Source of the DNA: Acanthococcus lagerstroemiae
Taxonomy: Eukaryota > Arthropoda > Insecta > Hemiptera > Eriococcidae
DNA length: 64,000 bases
NCBI GenBank assembly: GCA_031841125.1
Contig: CM063108.1
Span: 6,059,683 to 6,123,682, forward strand
Direction of reading: 5' to 3'
Positions 10,941-23,179 of the stretch are shown here, one piece after another. Positions within the stretch are counted from its first letter, which is position 1. The number at the start of each line of letters is the position of its first letter. Under the pieces are notes generated by a model. That model had not been told where the DNA came from and did not search any database. It worked only from the letters and a program-made list of their open reading frames with translations. The position numbers and the translations under genes are program-made.

Positions 10941-11165
10941 CATTATTATTTATTTATTTATTTATTTTGCAGCCCGTTTGTACATCTTAACGTAGCTTAA
11001 CTTAAAATAAAATTACAAGTTTAATGCGCCCATTGATGGGCATAGGCCTCCCTCACACTTTTCCAGCGGCCCCTCTCCCTGGCGTCTCTTCCCGAGGCAA
11101 CACCGGCATGTTGCTTGATTTCATCAGCCCATCGGGTAGTAGGTCTCCCTACCATAACATTATGT
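10941..11165 (-). mobile_element. 3' end of an RTE-type retrotransposon with a (TAAA)n tail
   Basis: The minus strand encodes the last 45 or so codons of an RTE/craniofacial-type RT protein: GRPTTRWADEIKQ, then RGRWKSVREAYAHQW and a stop at 11021-11023. About 50 bases downstream the copy ends in a (TAAA)n tail at 10941-10973, as expected for target-primed insertion. It is extremely 5'-truncated. Confidence 0.7.
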
Positions 11166-11231
11166 AGATCAATATTGTACTTTTGTCAGTAAACTTTAGA
11201 TGCTAAAACTTTTTTTCCCTCAGTAGCAAAA

Positions 11232-11659
11232 TTAATTATTTTGGATTAGCTCCAAATCGCATTGATTCGACGATATGTCGCAGAGGTATACAGCAGCGGA
11301 AAGGTAGGTGAGGATGTTGTTTATGTGCTTGTGGGATTTGGAGAGGGCCAAAATTCGACTATGGGGGACGTGGTGAGAGTTACGAAGGCAGGTGAGGGAG
11401 GGGTATGAGAAGAGGTGGTCCACGGTGAGAGGATCTTCATCTTCACAATGAGGGTAGTTGAGGGGATAAAGGTTAGTGAGAAGATACGATGTGTGAGGCG
11501 TATATGTCCGATCCATAGGCGGGTGATGATAACTTCCTCGCGGGGGAGGAACGTTGGGACGTTGACTAGGAGATAGGTAAAAATATCGTAAGGAAGAGTA
11601 CTTAAAACGAAATAAGTTCGCAAGGTCTGTTTCTGTTTTCTCTTGTTGGCCCTAAGCAT
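11232..11659 (-). mobile_element. C-terminal fragment of a Jockey/I-like retrotransposon ORF2
   Basis: Two overlapping minus-strand frames together give LPREEVIITRLWIGHIRLTH, then YLLTNLYP, CEDEDPLTVDHLF and further sequence. This has the order of the region after RT/RNase H in Jockey- or I-like elements (REE, then TRLRIGH, then a Cys/His-like PLTVxH segment). One frameshift lies near 11500. It is a decayed fragment next to the RTE tail at 10941-11165. Confidence 0.55.
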
Positions 11660-12579
11660 GAACCTGCAGCGTTGTAAAACGCGTAATATTTAATTATTAG
11701 CATTTTTCTTTCTATGAGCGATTGAGATAGTGCATTAACATACCGGGACATATAGCAATTTCTTAATTTCTAACGTTTTGCTTCAATTAATTGAATTTGA
11801 AATATTTACATAAAAATAAATGCGGTTAAAAATTCGGAAAGGTGGAATAAATTTTCTTTGGTGAGAGCGGTGTCTAATAATTTGTTAATGGGAAGCTAAA
11901 TCAGTCTTTTAGGGGAGCTTAGCCGCGATTTTTGCATAATCTACCTATTTCGATTCCCCTTTTCTCATAGTTTCTGTGTCACCACTCCACACCTCTAACA
12001 TCTACGTCGGTTGGGGCATACATTTTTCATAAGTAAAATTTGCATGACCCTCCACAGATAACCAACTTTTTTTTCATAACGACAAGGTTGCATGTATGTA
12101 CTGGCGTTTTCATTAATTTATTGAAAATAAGTCAGAATATTTCAGGATATCTTCTAAAGTTTTATTCATTTGAGCGGATCGGAAGTTGCCTACACTCAAC
12201 GATGACGGTAATGATATGCAATGAATAAAAAATTAACGCCGCTATTTTCTGTGGTCGACGTAGCCTACCAAATGGCAGATACTTGTGGTGAATTACCATG
12301 TCGAAAAAGTTATCTAATTAACAATTTTCAGGCTACATAATGAGTTTCTGTTTAGCTGAGACTGGTTATGTATACTTAATAGGGAAGCTGCTGATGACCA
12401 ACGGAAGTGCTTTACACTTGCATTGTCACATCTGTGCTAAAAATAAACTAATCGTTTCCTAATAGTCCAGACGAATTAAGCCAAAAAAGACGAAACCCGA
12501 ACATAATTCCTCAACAATTTTTTTTCTCAGAAGGTCTCTCTGAATAATAAGGGAAAAAGTGACCGCTAGTCAAACTACT
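11660..12579. other. Non-coding AT-rich sequence
   Basis: No gene, inverted repeat or recognisable element was identified. The ORF at 12040-12228 has no supporting features. Confidence 0.4.
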
Positions 12580-12587
12580 GGTTACAT

Positions 12588-12750
12588 TAGTGGCGTAGCA
12601 TCAGGGAGGCACAGGGGGGGCACGCCCCCACAATATTTTTACATAGTCCTCTAATATTGGCGATTTAAAAAAAAATCACAATTTTCGACTTTTTCTCCCT
12701 TGAAAACCTTCTTGTGCCCCCCATTTGGGAAGCCCCTAGCTACGCCACTG
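12588..12750. mobile_element. hAT-like MITE (163 bp) with 8-bp TSD
   Basis: The ends TAGTGGCGTAGC and GCTACGCCACTG are inverted copies apart from the first base. They are flanked by GGTTACAT (12580-12587) and GGTTACAC (12751-12758), an 8-bp duplication with one mismatch. C-rich and G-rich tracts lie just inside the ends. Confidence 0.75.
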
Positions 12751-12758
12751 GGTTACAC

Positions 12759-13500
12759 CCATCTGCAGACCTATTTATGAGCGACGCCATAAGATTAAAA
12801 TGTCTTGAAACTGTTACACGAACAAACATTTCTGTTTTCAAACAACGAAAAGAAATTTTATTCTATTAGCCGTCAGACTAGTACTACATTTTTGTCAAAA
12901 AGAAGTAGAAAAAAAAAACACGAATAGATGAAAAAATTGATTAGAAACTGAATTTTGGCCAGCCTGTCAAATGAGAGTACTAATTAATATACTAAAAGTA
13001 TTCTGGGATTCGAGTATTCCCACGCCCCACAGGGGTAAAAAGTACTAAAAATTTTACTTTCGACCATCCGAGAAACATTTATTTTTTCAAAAAAGTTCCC
13101 AACAATAACTTTTCTTCCGGCAATCTTACATAAAAAAGTCCTTGATAGATTTTTTCAAGCTGCCCCAGGCCGGAGAAAGATAGAGGGTCAAAATTATCTG
13201 GTACAATACTATGCATTAATACGGGACTTCATGGGAGGAAGTACTGACTTTTTCGACATTTTCTTAACAAAAGGGATGCAAATCACCCCCGGACCAGTTT
13301 CCCTACATTCCCACCTATCCCTGGAATTATTTTCTGTACCTTGCTGCCCATCCTTAAAAACCACATTTTGAAATGTGTTTTTTTGTGTGCCTTCAAAAAC
13401 AGAAATTACTAAGATATTTCACTAGAACTTTTCAAAATTTCAATCAAGCGAATCAGAGTCCAGATGCTAGTAAGTGTGGGTGTGATTGTGATGTTGGTTT
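12759..13500. other. Non-coding AT-rich sequence
   Basis: No gene or element boundary was identified. Confidence 0.4.
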
Positions 13501-13804
13501 GCCTGCAAATTCAGAATTGTAGTTCCAAGGAGAGATGAGAGCAGGAACGTACCGATAGGGGGTAGGAGGCAACTCACCCCCTAGGAATTTTCTACTCAGC
13601 AATTGGAAAAGTTTACCATTTCAGTCAAGCGGAGTTGGGAAAATCCAACGATGCCTGTAAATTCAGAATTGTAGTTCCCAGGAGAGATGAGAGCAGGGAC
13701 GTACCGATAGGGGGGTAGGGGGCAACTCACCCCCTAGGAATTTTCTACTCAGTAATTGGAAAAGTTTATCATTTTAGTCAGGCGGAGTTGGGAAAATCCA
13801 ACGA
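13501..13804. repeat. Tandem duplication, two 152-bp units
   Basis: The unit from 13501 (GCCTGCAAATTCAGAATTGT) is repeated from 13653 (GCCTGTAAATTCAGAATTGT) with few differences. It includes GGAGAGATGAGAGCAG, GACGTACCGATAGGGGG and CACCCCCTAGGAATTTTCTA. It belongs to the same dispersed family as 17880-18480 and 51180-51460, followed at 13860-13960 by a poly-C run and a CAAAAATTCTTCG end. Confidence 0.75.
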
Positions 13805-13960
13805 GTGAAAAGGTTTTTTTTTGCTTCGATACTTGGGAATTTTGAGTTGAGTCAGTTGAGAAAATCCAACAAGTTAGAAGTTTTTTTGTTTTGTTTTGAT
13901 ACTTGGAAATTTTGAATTGAGTCAGTTGGGACTTTCACAATTTTTGCCCCCCCCCCCTTC

Positions 13961-16790
13961 CAGCAAAAATTCTTCGGTATGTCCCTGGATGAGGTCGCAG
14001 AAATTTCACGAAATACTTTAAATGCCATATGAATATCGTTTCAAGGATATGAATGGATTGGCTGAATTCAGCTGTGATAACAATTTGACACAAACTTACA
14101 AATTTTGAGATTTGAAAAGAGCAGGAGTTCGAAATACAGGATTTCGAGAAATACAAGTATTCTTTTTTATACGTTTTATAAGCCACGAAGCTCATTGTTG
14201 ATAACAGTTCAACCCTAATTTGTAAATTGTGGTCCGTGGGATTGGTGGGGTAGGGGATTCCAATCGAAAACAAAGGTCGCGAAAGCTAACGACTGAAAAA
14301 GTCTGTAAAATAATACAAATATCACGCATCCCATGGGGGAGGCATTTCCAAATACTTGTTTTACACTTCACGTGTACTTCCATTTGCCTTTTTCGTTTCA
14401 AGTCGAGCTTTTTTAACCGATTAATTCGTCAAAATTCACTCAACATATTCACTTTGTTTTGCTGTTTTTATGACAACACGAATATACGAATAGAATTAGT
14501 AGCGAACTGTTAACGCAAAGGAATTTCAATTAAAGCGGACAATCCGTCCCCCGCATCCTTAATTTTCAACCTATAACATTAAATATGGCTGATAAAAAAG
14601 TTGAAAAGTTACAGAAATTTCGCACTGAGGTTCGTGACTTTTTGAACCTGTGACAGGACATCTTGTTTGTACTTTACAAATTGAAGTTAAAAATGAATTC
14701 AGCTGTTCTCGAAAATAAGAAAACAATGTTGTATACTGACTTCATCAATTTTTGGCTCCACCCTATAATTACTAGAATATGTTGATTAGAATCAAATCAT
14801 AATTAAAAATTATTTCAGTGACCCCTCAAACCTAGGAAACGACATCCATACTGCGTTTCATGGAGTCTCTAATTTGGAACCACCTCCCTCTGATCCTATG
14901 GACCACACTCTGCAAAGTACAGTTCATTCATCAAAAATGAGTTTCGGCCTCCACAAAATCTATACAAAATAATTCTTATATTATTTTCCTGAAAATTTTG
15001 TCTTTCGGGTCCTACCCCTTCCAGATATCACAATTTGCATATTGAGGCAAATCGTAATCGTCCCCCTTGAAGCCTACCACGGAGCCCCATTCTCTCCCAA
15101 GGGCTACAATTAATTTACAGGCAAACAGAAACCAAAATCTCATGCAGTGACCTAGAGCTCCTCACCTCCCCCACATCAGTTTCTTGATTCGATAATTTGT
15201 CCAATTAAAAGTTCGAAACATTGCACATAATAGGTCATTTCTAAATAGGTACTGAAAAAACACAAAAAAGCAAAAATTTCAGAGTAGTATCAAGGGATCG
15301 GAGAGAAGGGATGCGAATATTTTAGGGATGGATAGATGGTGACGTAGAGAAATAGTTTTGGGTGATTCGTATCCATTCTGTTCGCCGAAATCGGTAATAT
15401 TTAAATAAAAATATGTCGAAAAATCTGCGCTTTCTCAAACGTCTATGTTAATGCACGGTTGTGTGCAAGTTAATTCTTTTTGACAACTCTGAGGCAATTA
15501 GGAAAAAATTGAATAGAGCATTTCTCTTGTCAAAATGCCACACAAACATTTTTTTGTTTGAAATTTTTTTTACAAACTAAATATTTTTTGTCTCATTGCC
15601 GAAAGTTTTATTTTGTAGTACTTCTTATACCTCTTACTGAGGGTTTGAGGACGCAGGGAGTTCAGGGGAGTATGTTGACTAAAAATATGAAATTTCAATT
15701 TGCTTAGTTTTACTTTTACAGCAGTGAAGGCCGAAAGGTGACCGGCTTTATCAAAAGCACATTTTTCATGATATCGACCGACTATTGGGGAATCATCCGA
15801 TTGCGGCCCGTGAAGGGAAAGCTGTACAAAATTTTGGGATAGTCTGATAGTCCTGTTACTTCTATAGACCGATTGCGGCCCCGGTTCATTTGGTATTACT
15901 CAGAGTGCACAACGAGGAGGCGAACTGGAGTACACCCCAAAATTTTATTTTTAATTGGAACTTTTTTCTTTACGTTAATTACTTAGGATTCTGACATTAA
16001 ACAGACAGATTTTTGCATGAAACAGTATTATAATTCTCCTTTTCGAAATTGATCAATGTTGGAATCAATGAATTTACTCTTTTTGTATTTTGGATAATTT
16101 TTTTTTTGTTAAGCGCGGTATTCAAGATTAATTTAGTTTCAGTTTGGCATATTTAAATATTTCTGAAAAAAAAAATTGGATGTGGAGTATTGAATGACAA
16201 ATTAAATTTTGCGTAGAAGCTTTCACACGTATTATATATGACTGCTGGACATATCGGCTCATATAATGGCCGCAATTAGCCTATCGAGGGGCCTCAATAA
16301 GATGGTTTAATGTTTATTTGGGCTGCAATCGGAAAACTCCCGACCATTGCTGAAAAACGAACCCATTAGGGACGTATGAGGAAAAAGGTTCACTAAAGTG
16401 GAAAGCCGACAAAATCAGTTTGGGATTTTTTTTCTCGGAAACTAAATATCTTCGAGCTATATAGTTTTTAATGATGTAATATGTGTCTCCAAAATTACTG
16501 ATAATATGCGATACCACACTTAAGGTCTATTTTTTTCAAGCCGTAGCCCAAAATGTGGTAGATTGAGGAGGAGTGGCTCAAACAGACCTTGTATACTATT
16601 ACACATTAACGTAGATTTTGTGGTAGAAAATGTAGAATTTTTGAGATTTTTGTGGCCTTGCCGACCTCAGCAAAAAGAGATACAAATCACTTTTCACGTC
16701 TACATATCCCCATCTATCCTTATTTATCCATCCCTGAAATTCTTCCTTTACTGTTCTGTTAGATACTACGCTTTGAAATTTGTAAAAATA
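13961..16790. other. Long non-coding AT-rich stretch
   Basis: About 2.8 kb with no supported gene. The overlapping ORFs near 13935-14513 run on opposite strands and carry no motif. Nothing repeated or structured was recognised with confidence. Confidence 0.4.
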
Positions 16791-17499
16791 TATGAAGAGC
16801 GTTTTTCCAAAACATGATATGTTCATTTTTATAATTTTTGCGATTTTAGCGCTCCTATATGGTTCTTCATATGCCCGAACCAGTATTCGTACTACCAGGT
16901 TCCAATCTAGCTTCCTTCCGCAGTTCTATGCCATTTCAAGTGATTGTGGTTTATATTGGTTAGTTCAAAACATAATTAAGTCCACGGATGGTGACAGATA
17001 ATATTGTTTACATTTTTGTGAACAAAACAAAAGTGCATTATCGGGATTCGATTCGAATCGCGCCTAGCTTCTAGCAGTCCCAGCACTACATTCGGATCTT
17101 CATATTGTGGGAATTTGTTACATTCAGAACAAAATGGTATCCGGACTGTTTCACTTGAATTTTTAAAATGATTCTTCCATTATTTCCAGCATAGTATACA
17201 ATTTTACTATTGAAATTTCTCCTGCATTGCTGCATTCGACCTTTTTCAGAAGAATTTGGGACAATCGTTTTTTCAAACCGTACTAAGTCCATAATTTTTT
17301 TAATTTAAATGGTGTAATTTCCTTTGCCTATACACTTTCAATTCTAGTGAGAGGGGTATCATTCTCCGAGAGTTCAATGTTGCCAACAAACAAAACTCGA
17401 AGAAAAAATATTCAAATATGCTTGGTGTAGACAATTTTCCTTATTTATCTGGATATCAGTATTTTGGACTTGACACGTTTTGAAAAAACGCTCTTCATA
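16791..17499. mobile_element. Inverted-repeat DNA element, TTTTTCCAAAAC family (about 709 bp)
   Basis: The left end TATGAAGAGCGTTTTTCCAA (16791 onward) and the right end, read inverted as TATGAAGAGCGTTTTTTCAA, form terminal inverted repeats of about 25 bp. The interior contains AAGTCCACGGATG, shared as AAGTCCACAGATG with the element at 19501-19895, so both belong to one family. No transposase is present. The TSD is ambiguous because the flanks are TA-rich; a Tc1/mariner-type TA target is possible. Confidence 0.65.
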
Positions 17500-17879
17500 T
17501 CAAAAATTGGGCAAAATCGTGTGTAAAGACAACAAAAATCGTAAGATCATGATCGTATTCATGCTCGAAGGTCTTGTTTTCCCAGACTGAATTTCTGTGA
17601 TATTTTTTCAAGTTTCCACTGATTTCATGATTTTGCCCAACTCTGCACACAAAGTGCAGGTGCTTGAAAATAATAAAAATAAATAAATAAATCTTATTCT
17701 GAAGTGGACTGTTTGGGTGAATAAGAGGACTTTTTGGAACAGAATCGTGTTATGATTCGTACAAAAGTAGATTCTTTGACATAAAAATTGACGGATGCAC
17801 AATAAATAAACTTGCTGGATTTATCTATCAAGGGGAAAATGCAGTTTTGTTCATACGTGGAAACAGGGACAAAAATGTG

Positions 17880-18480
17880 GAAGGGGGCACAACTTTCCCC
17901 AAGCTTTCGCCGCAGGAATGCATCGAAGAGTTTTCCGGGGGGGGGGGTGAGAGTCCCAACTGATTCAACTCAAAATTCCCAAGTATTAAAGCCGAAAAAA
18001 AGAGAAGGGAAAAACCTTTCAACTTGTTGAATTTTTCCAACTTCCCAACTCAAAATTCCCAAGTATTAAATCCGAAAAAAAGAGAAGGGAAAAAACCTTT
18101 CAACTTGTTGAATTTTTCCAACTTCCCAACTCAAAATTCCCAAATATCAAAATATCAAAGCGAAAAAAAAACCTTCTGACTTGTTGGATTTTCCCAACTC
18201 CGCCTGACTGAAATGGTAAATTCTCTCAACAGCTGAGTAAAAAATCTCCTACAGAGGGGGAAGCTCCCTCCCCCCATCAGTACGTCCCTGCTCCGCCGTA
18301 GTTGGGAAATTTTATTAGATGAATGAAACGTTGGAAAAATCCAACAAGTCAAAAGGATTTTTTTTTTAAGTCAATACAAATAAATTTTGATACTTGGGAA
18401 TTTTGAGTTGATAAAGTCAGTTGGGAATTGAAAAGTTTTTGCACCTCCTGAAAAAACTCTTCGCTTCGTCCCTGAGTGGA
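17880..18480. mobile_element. Foldback-like repeat with three 80-bp tandem units
   Basis: The left side reads TCGAAGAGTTTTCC followed by an 11-G run. The right side reads CCTGAAAAAACTCTTCGCTT, so the ends are inverted. Near-identical 80-81 bp units begin at 17966, 18046 and 18127 (CAACTCAAAATTCCCAAGTA). The inverted form GATACTTGGGAATTTTGAGT follows at about 18389. This fits an inverted-repeat element whose left arm was tandemly amplified. Related copies are at 9370-9570, 13500-13960 and 51180-51460. Confidence 0.55.
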
Positions 18481-19500
18481 CTGTGAGTATGCAAACAGAC
18501 TTTTTTGTATTAAAATGGGAAACAGTACAGAGATGCAGCTAGTTCCCCACAAAACTCGGAAACCCTGTTCAATTGTCTAAGCATGCTGAGTGAGACTTCT
18601 GAGCTTTGTCGTTTACTTTGAAGCTTATATGAGAATTTCCTCATTTTAACTGCATTCATCATAATATCGTATAATAACCACAAAACACGAACCAGCAATT
18701 TGCAACAATTACATGATTTTACATCCAAGCAATTTGAGTTTAGGCTTCCACAAAATAATGATCGCGTGATTACTATTGGAATGTCTATCGACTCATTAGT
18801 AAAATTATGCGGGAACCAAAAATGTTTGACAGGAAGCTACACCGCGTATGTTCGTATACGTGGTCAGTGTTTGATGGTGTAACAAAATTTTATCTCATGA
18901 AAAATATAGGGGTATCGGTATAAGCACATGTTGCTCATTAAACAAGAGATTACACGCATTTTCCTGTCATTATTTGACCTCTGTGGGTTAACTCCTCCGA
19001 TGTTTGCCTACGTACTACATTACATAGTAACCATCACTATACAATTGTTACTATCCGATAAACAGAGCATTTTCGTGGAAAAAACGAATTGAAGACGTCA
19101 GAGCTCGTGAGAAGAAATACCAGTTCACTGAAAATCTGCTGTTAATTCTCGAAAACAATGAAATTCTAGATACTTTAATAGCCAGACTAGAGATAATTAC
19201 TATAGGCCTAGGTACCAGAGGTGAGCCGAAGTGATTTGGCCCATTTGGAAATTGTTCTAAAAAAAGGCCTTCAAATAGGTATTCCTTTTTCACGTTCTAT
19301 TTGCTACTCGTATTTCCATTTTTTTTTTTTTTTTCAAATTGCCTAATTCATCAGTCGATAATATATCAAATTTTGGGATCCTAGTTCTCAACCGAAAATT
19401 CCGAAATCCGAGATCCCTAGTCCGCCCCTGTTAAGTACAATAATAATAAGAAAGCAAAAGAAGCTGAATGAGTGATTAACTTAATCCGAACATATTTATT
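18481..19500. other. Non-coding AT-rich sequence
   Basis: No gene is supported. A T-run of 17 bases is near 19319, and the end-like sequence CCGCCCCTG at about 19421-19429 resembles the right terminus of the MITE at 33450 but has no partner that I could find. Confidence 0.35.
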
Positions 19501-19895
19501 TATTTGAGGAGCTTTTTTCCAAAACGGCTAAGTCCATTTAGGGCAAAAATGAGACAAACGCGCTATCTGGTGGAGAAATATGTGACGCTTCACTTCGGAG
19601 CGCAAAAGTGTCAGAATAATCTTTAGAAGAAGTGTCGGAAGCCAAAAATGGAAAAATATCCAAAATGCATCAAGTCCACAGATGCTGAAGTTGGTGGCAT
19701 GGCGTCATATCTCCATTATTAGTGCATAGCTGGTACAAAACTTCGACCTACTTATATTCCTGTATATGTTTGAGTATGCAACTAGGGTGTCATCTGCGTT
19801 GGAACTATTGTAGGTAACACAGGAAACAATTATTTGCTTCTGCTGTAAAATCGCTTTTTTGGACTTGAGCCGTTTTGGAAAAACACTCCTCATTT
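19501..19895. mobile_element. Inverted-repeat DNA element, TTTTTCCAAAAC family (about 395 bp)
   Basis: Left end GAGGAGCTTTTTTCCAAAAC followed by GGCTAAGTCC. The right end read inverted is GAGGAGTGTTTTTCCAAAAC followed by GGCTCAAGTCC. The terminal repeats are about 38 bp with few mismatches. It is a shorter relative of the element at 16791-17499 and abuts the 3' end of the RTE-type element to its right. Confidence 0.7.
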
Positions 19896-19899
19896 ATTT

Positions 19900-22850
19900 T
19901 CAGTGTTTATGTGTGAGTGCAGTGGCTTGCGTGGGCCACCCGTCCTCCGTCCATTTTTGGGCATACGTCTTCATGTAATATCCTTTCCAGTTTCTTTCAT
20001 CTTGTGCTAATCTTGAGCAAGTAAGTCCAATTTCTTTAACAAGTTCATCTTTCCATCTAGCAGCTGGCTTACCTATTTTTCTTATCCTTTGTAACGGTAT
20101 CCAGTTGAGTAATTTAAACCCCTCCCCCATTTTCTGGCATCTGCCCGAGCTAAATACACCGCATATTTTCATTTTAATTTTTTAACATTGATTACCACCT
20201 TCCACCATTTTATATAATTTTGCCTTTGAAATTCTGTCTATTCACTGTAGTCCTAGCAGTTTTCCCACCATTGATTCGAACGTTGTTTTTAATTTCATTA
20301 TTTGTTTTTAAGTATGTGGTAAAGGATCATGATGTCTGCACTCTGTAAGTAAAGACTGGTACCGTTAAGCTATTTAGTTATTTCATCTTGAAAGCAGTGT
20401 TGAAGTTTCCCCAAAAATAGATTTTAGTATCCAGAAATAGTTTCAACCTTTTTTAATACGCCTTTTGATTTCTCTATCTATCACCGTTGTATTCAAAACT
20501 AATAATCTGTCCCAAATATTCGACTTCTCTAACTTCTTCTTTTTCTTACCCGTCTATTATCAGATTACTCACCCGCCATTTATTTTTGATTTGTTTTCAT
20601 TTAAGGCCAGCTCTTTTTTGCATATCCTCAGTAACTCTTCTGCCATTTTTTAGCATTTTTTCTGCTTTGACTTCTGGGTGTACTTGAGCTAAAACCGTAA
20701 CGGTTCCCCGACACGAATTCAATGGTTGATATTTCAGTGGAAATTTATTTTTCTTCCAGCCATGCGTATACTAGAGCGAAATTATATGCTTTTACTTGTG
20801 TGTATAAGCGAGTGAAAACCGTAACGCTCCCCCGGACACGACTGCAGTCTGCTGCCGTGTTGTTAGTAGAAAGTTCCATGGAATTTTTTTTTATTAGAGT
20901 AGGAAAGCACAAATGTTTCAACTCCTCGCTGCTTTTCCCAAACAAGATAATATCGTTTTCATATCTTACCTTGCATAGAAATTCCCAGTTAATTTTTATC
21001 CCGTTTTTTTCCATTTCAGATTACGGGATATTTCTTCCAGGATGCTGTTAATAAAGAGGTTCATCAGTGATAGAGAGCCCCATGTCTGATCCATCTCCCT
21101 ATTTTGAATTCCCTCTCTTTGTTTTTAAGGCTGATTTTTGCGATTGAGTTTGCATAGCAATTTTCACACGATTTCAATAATTCAACCCCCTTTTTTATGC
21201 TTTTATCGTGTATTTATGGTTCCTGAATCAAAAATGTATCGTGAAAGTCAATGCAGAGCATCTTTATTTTTAAATCGTTCTCGTTTGTTTTTTCATAATA
21301 ATTTGGTTCAAAACAAAAATGTTGCCTATGATGGAGAAGCCCTTCCTGAACCCCGCTTGTTCTTTCCCCTGATTTGAATCCAGTTAGTTTACATACGTCT
21401 TTTCAGTATTGTCATAAATACTTTACATATGTTCGAGGTTAAAAGCTTATTAGCCTGTACTCGTAGTTCTTAATATGTTCCTTTCGCCGCCCCCTTTTTG
21501 GTACAATAATATTATTCCAGCCGGATTCCACTGTTGTGGGCAGCGTTTCGTAGTCAAGATTTGGTTTTATATTCTAGTCAAGTATAGCATTATCAAGTCG
21601 CTAACCCCCTTTTCAGCATTACATTTATAATTCCGTCTGGTCCTGGGGCTTTGTCATTTCTTATTCTTCTCAGTGCATACTCCACTTCTCTCACCATTAT
21701 CTTCGGAATTCCTTCCTCAGTTCCCCCTCTAATTTTTTTTATTTCTGGCATCTCATTTCGCTCTCAGTAATCAAGTCCTGAAATTTCGCGCCGGCTCCCC
21801 CCCCACACACACAAAGTACCCGCTTGACTTTTCTAATGGACCAATTTTCTTCCAAAATATCTTGAATTTTTTCCAAGTCGTAATTTTTAATATATTTTCT
21901 GAGATTTTTCTTCACCAATTCTTGTATTCCCGTTAGCTTAATTTTATCTAATGCCGTTTTATTTTTATTTTTCCACTGATTTTTTTTTTGAATCAACTCG
22001 AGAGTCTGTTTTCAAAGCTTATTTCCGGTTTTTCATTAGTCCTCTTCACTCCAAACTCTTCAACTGTGTTTTTTAAAGCTTGGACTGTCCTATCGTACAA
22101 ATTTTCCTCGTCTACTGTTTTCTATAACACTGATTGATTTTTGTTTCTAATATGCTTCCCTCCTCTCTCTCTCTTTATAACTGGGATGATCCACCTTCCT
22201 CTTTCTTTACCCTTCCTGCGGTTGTTATACTCAATTTACAGTGGGAGATAAAGTGGTCTGATGAGCATGTAGAGCGCGATAGCATTGTTACATGTTTGAC
22301 ACCTAACATGTCATTTATTAAGATGATGATCTACTTCATTTTTTATTTTTTCATCTGACGATACCTATGTCAATTTCTATTTAACTTTTTTCTTGAAGAA
22401 AGTGTTTCCTACTTGTAAAAGTCGAGTTTTTGGGCCATTTCGATCAGTCCTTTCCCCCTATCATTTCTTTCACCCGAACCAAATGGGTCGCAATGTTTTC
22501 AACCTTCCTTCCCTCCTACTTCTGCGTTGAACTCACCCATTAGTACCGTATAGTACACCTTTTGTTTGAGTTACTCCCTCCAATTCGTCACAAAATTTAT
22601 TCATTTTTGCCTTCTCTGCTCCTGCAAGATTAGCATTTTTGTTTTCTTAGCTATCCTCAGTTTTAATAGACTTATCCTTTCATTTCCAGAATGTTATTTT
22701 TGATACTTTTATTGATATAAAAACTCACCCCCTGTATTCTTTTGTAGAGCCGAAGTAGTACAGGTAGTTGCTTCCTCTCCTTTCTACCAGCCTTCTTCCA
22801 TATTTCCCGAACGATGTCTTACTTTAACATAATATTACCGTAAGTGCAAA
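19900..22850 (-). mobile_element. Degenerate RTE-type retrotransposon with endonuclease and RT remnants
   Basis: Read on the minus strand from 22850, the conceptual translation shows, in order, endonuclease pieces (STKEYRG, AEKAKMNKFCDELEGV, GEFNAEVGG near 22530); the RT entry motif RRIRNDKAPGPDGI (about 21670); a degraded catalytic box reading YENDIILFGKS where YADD is expected (about 20970); VEYLGQIISFE; and the C-terminal stretch GKPAARWKDEL, then RNWKGYYMKTYAQKW, ending near 19900. Many stops and frameshifts interrupt it. The order matches RTE/craniofacial-type elements. The YADD decay means it is inactive. Confidence 0.75.
22134..22200. other. Endonuclease-RT linker of the RTE copy
   Basis: The plus-strand ORF here is antisense to the linker of the retrotransposon at 19900-22850 and has no separate support. 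Confidence 0.3.
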
Positions 22851-23179
22851 GAAACTAGTGGCTTGCGTGCTTAGCCCTCATGCACTGAAAGCCTCTCCTC
22901 CCCAGATAATTTAAAAATTATAAACGAAGAAAGGAAGGGGTGAAACTATGCTATACCTCTCCCCCCCGCCTTGAAAAGCTATTCATGCTCGGAAATTACC
23001 TTCCCATCCGTAGCAAAAGAGAATAAAGCTTTTCATAATATCTGTTATCATCTCTTGAGTAACCAAATTGCACTTTTCAAAGAAATTTTATTTTATTTTT
23101 ATTTAGAGCCATGTGTAGTACAGGATGCATTACTAAAATATATAATTATTGAACATATGCTACTCCAGTGAGACACCCT

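Noticed and set aside
16792..17001. ORF with a signal-peptide-like start (FIFIIFAILALLYG)
   Set aside because: It begins inside the terminal inverted repeat of a DNA element and has no conserved continuation.
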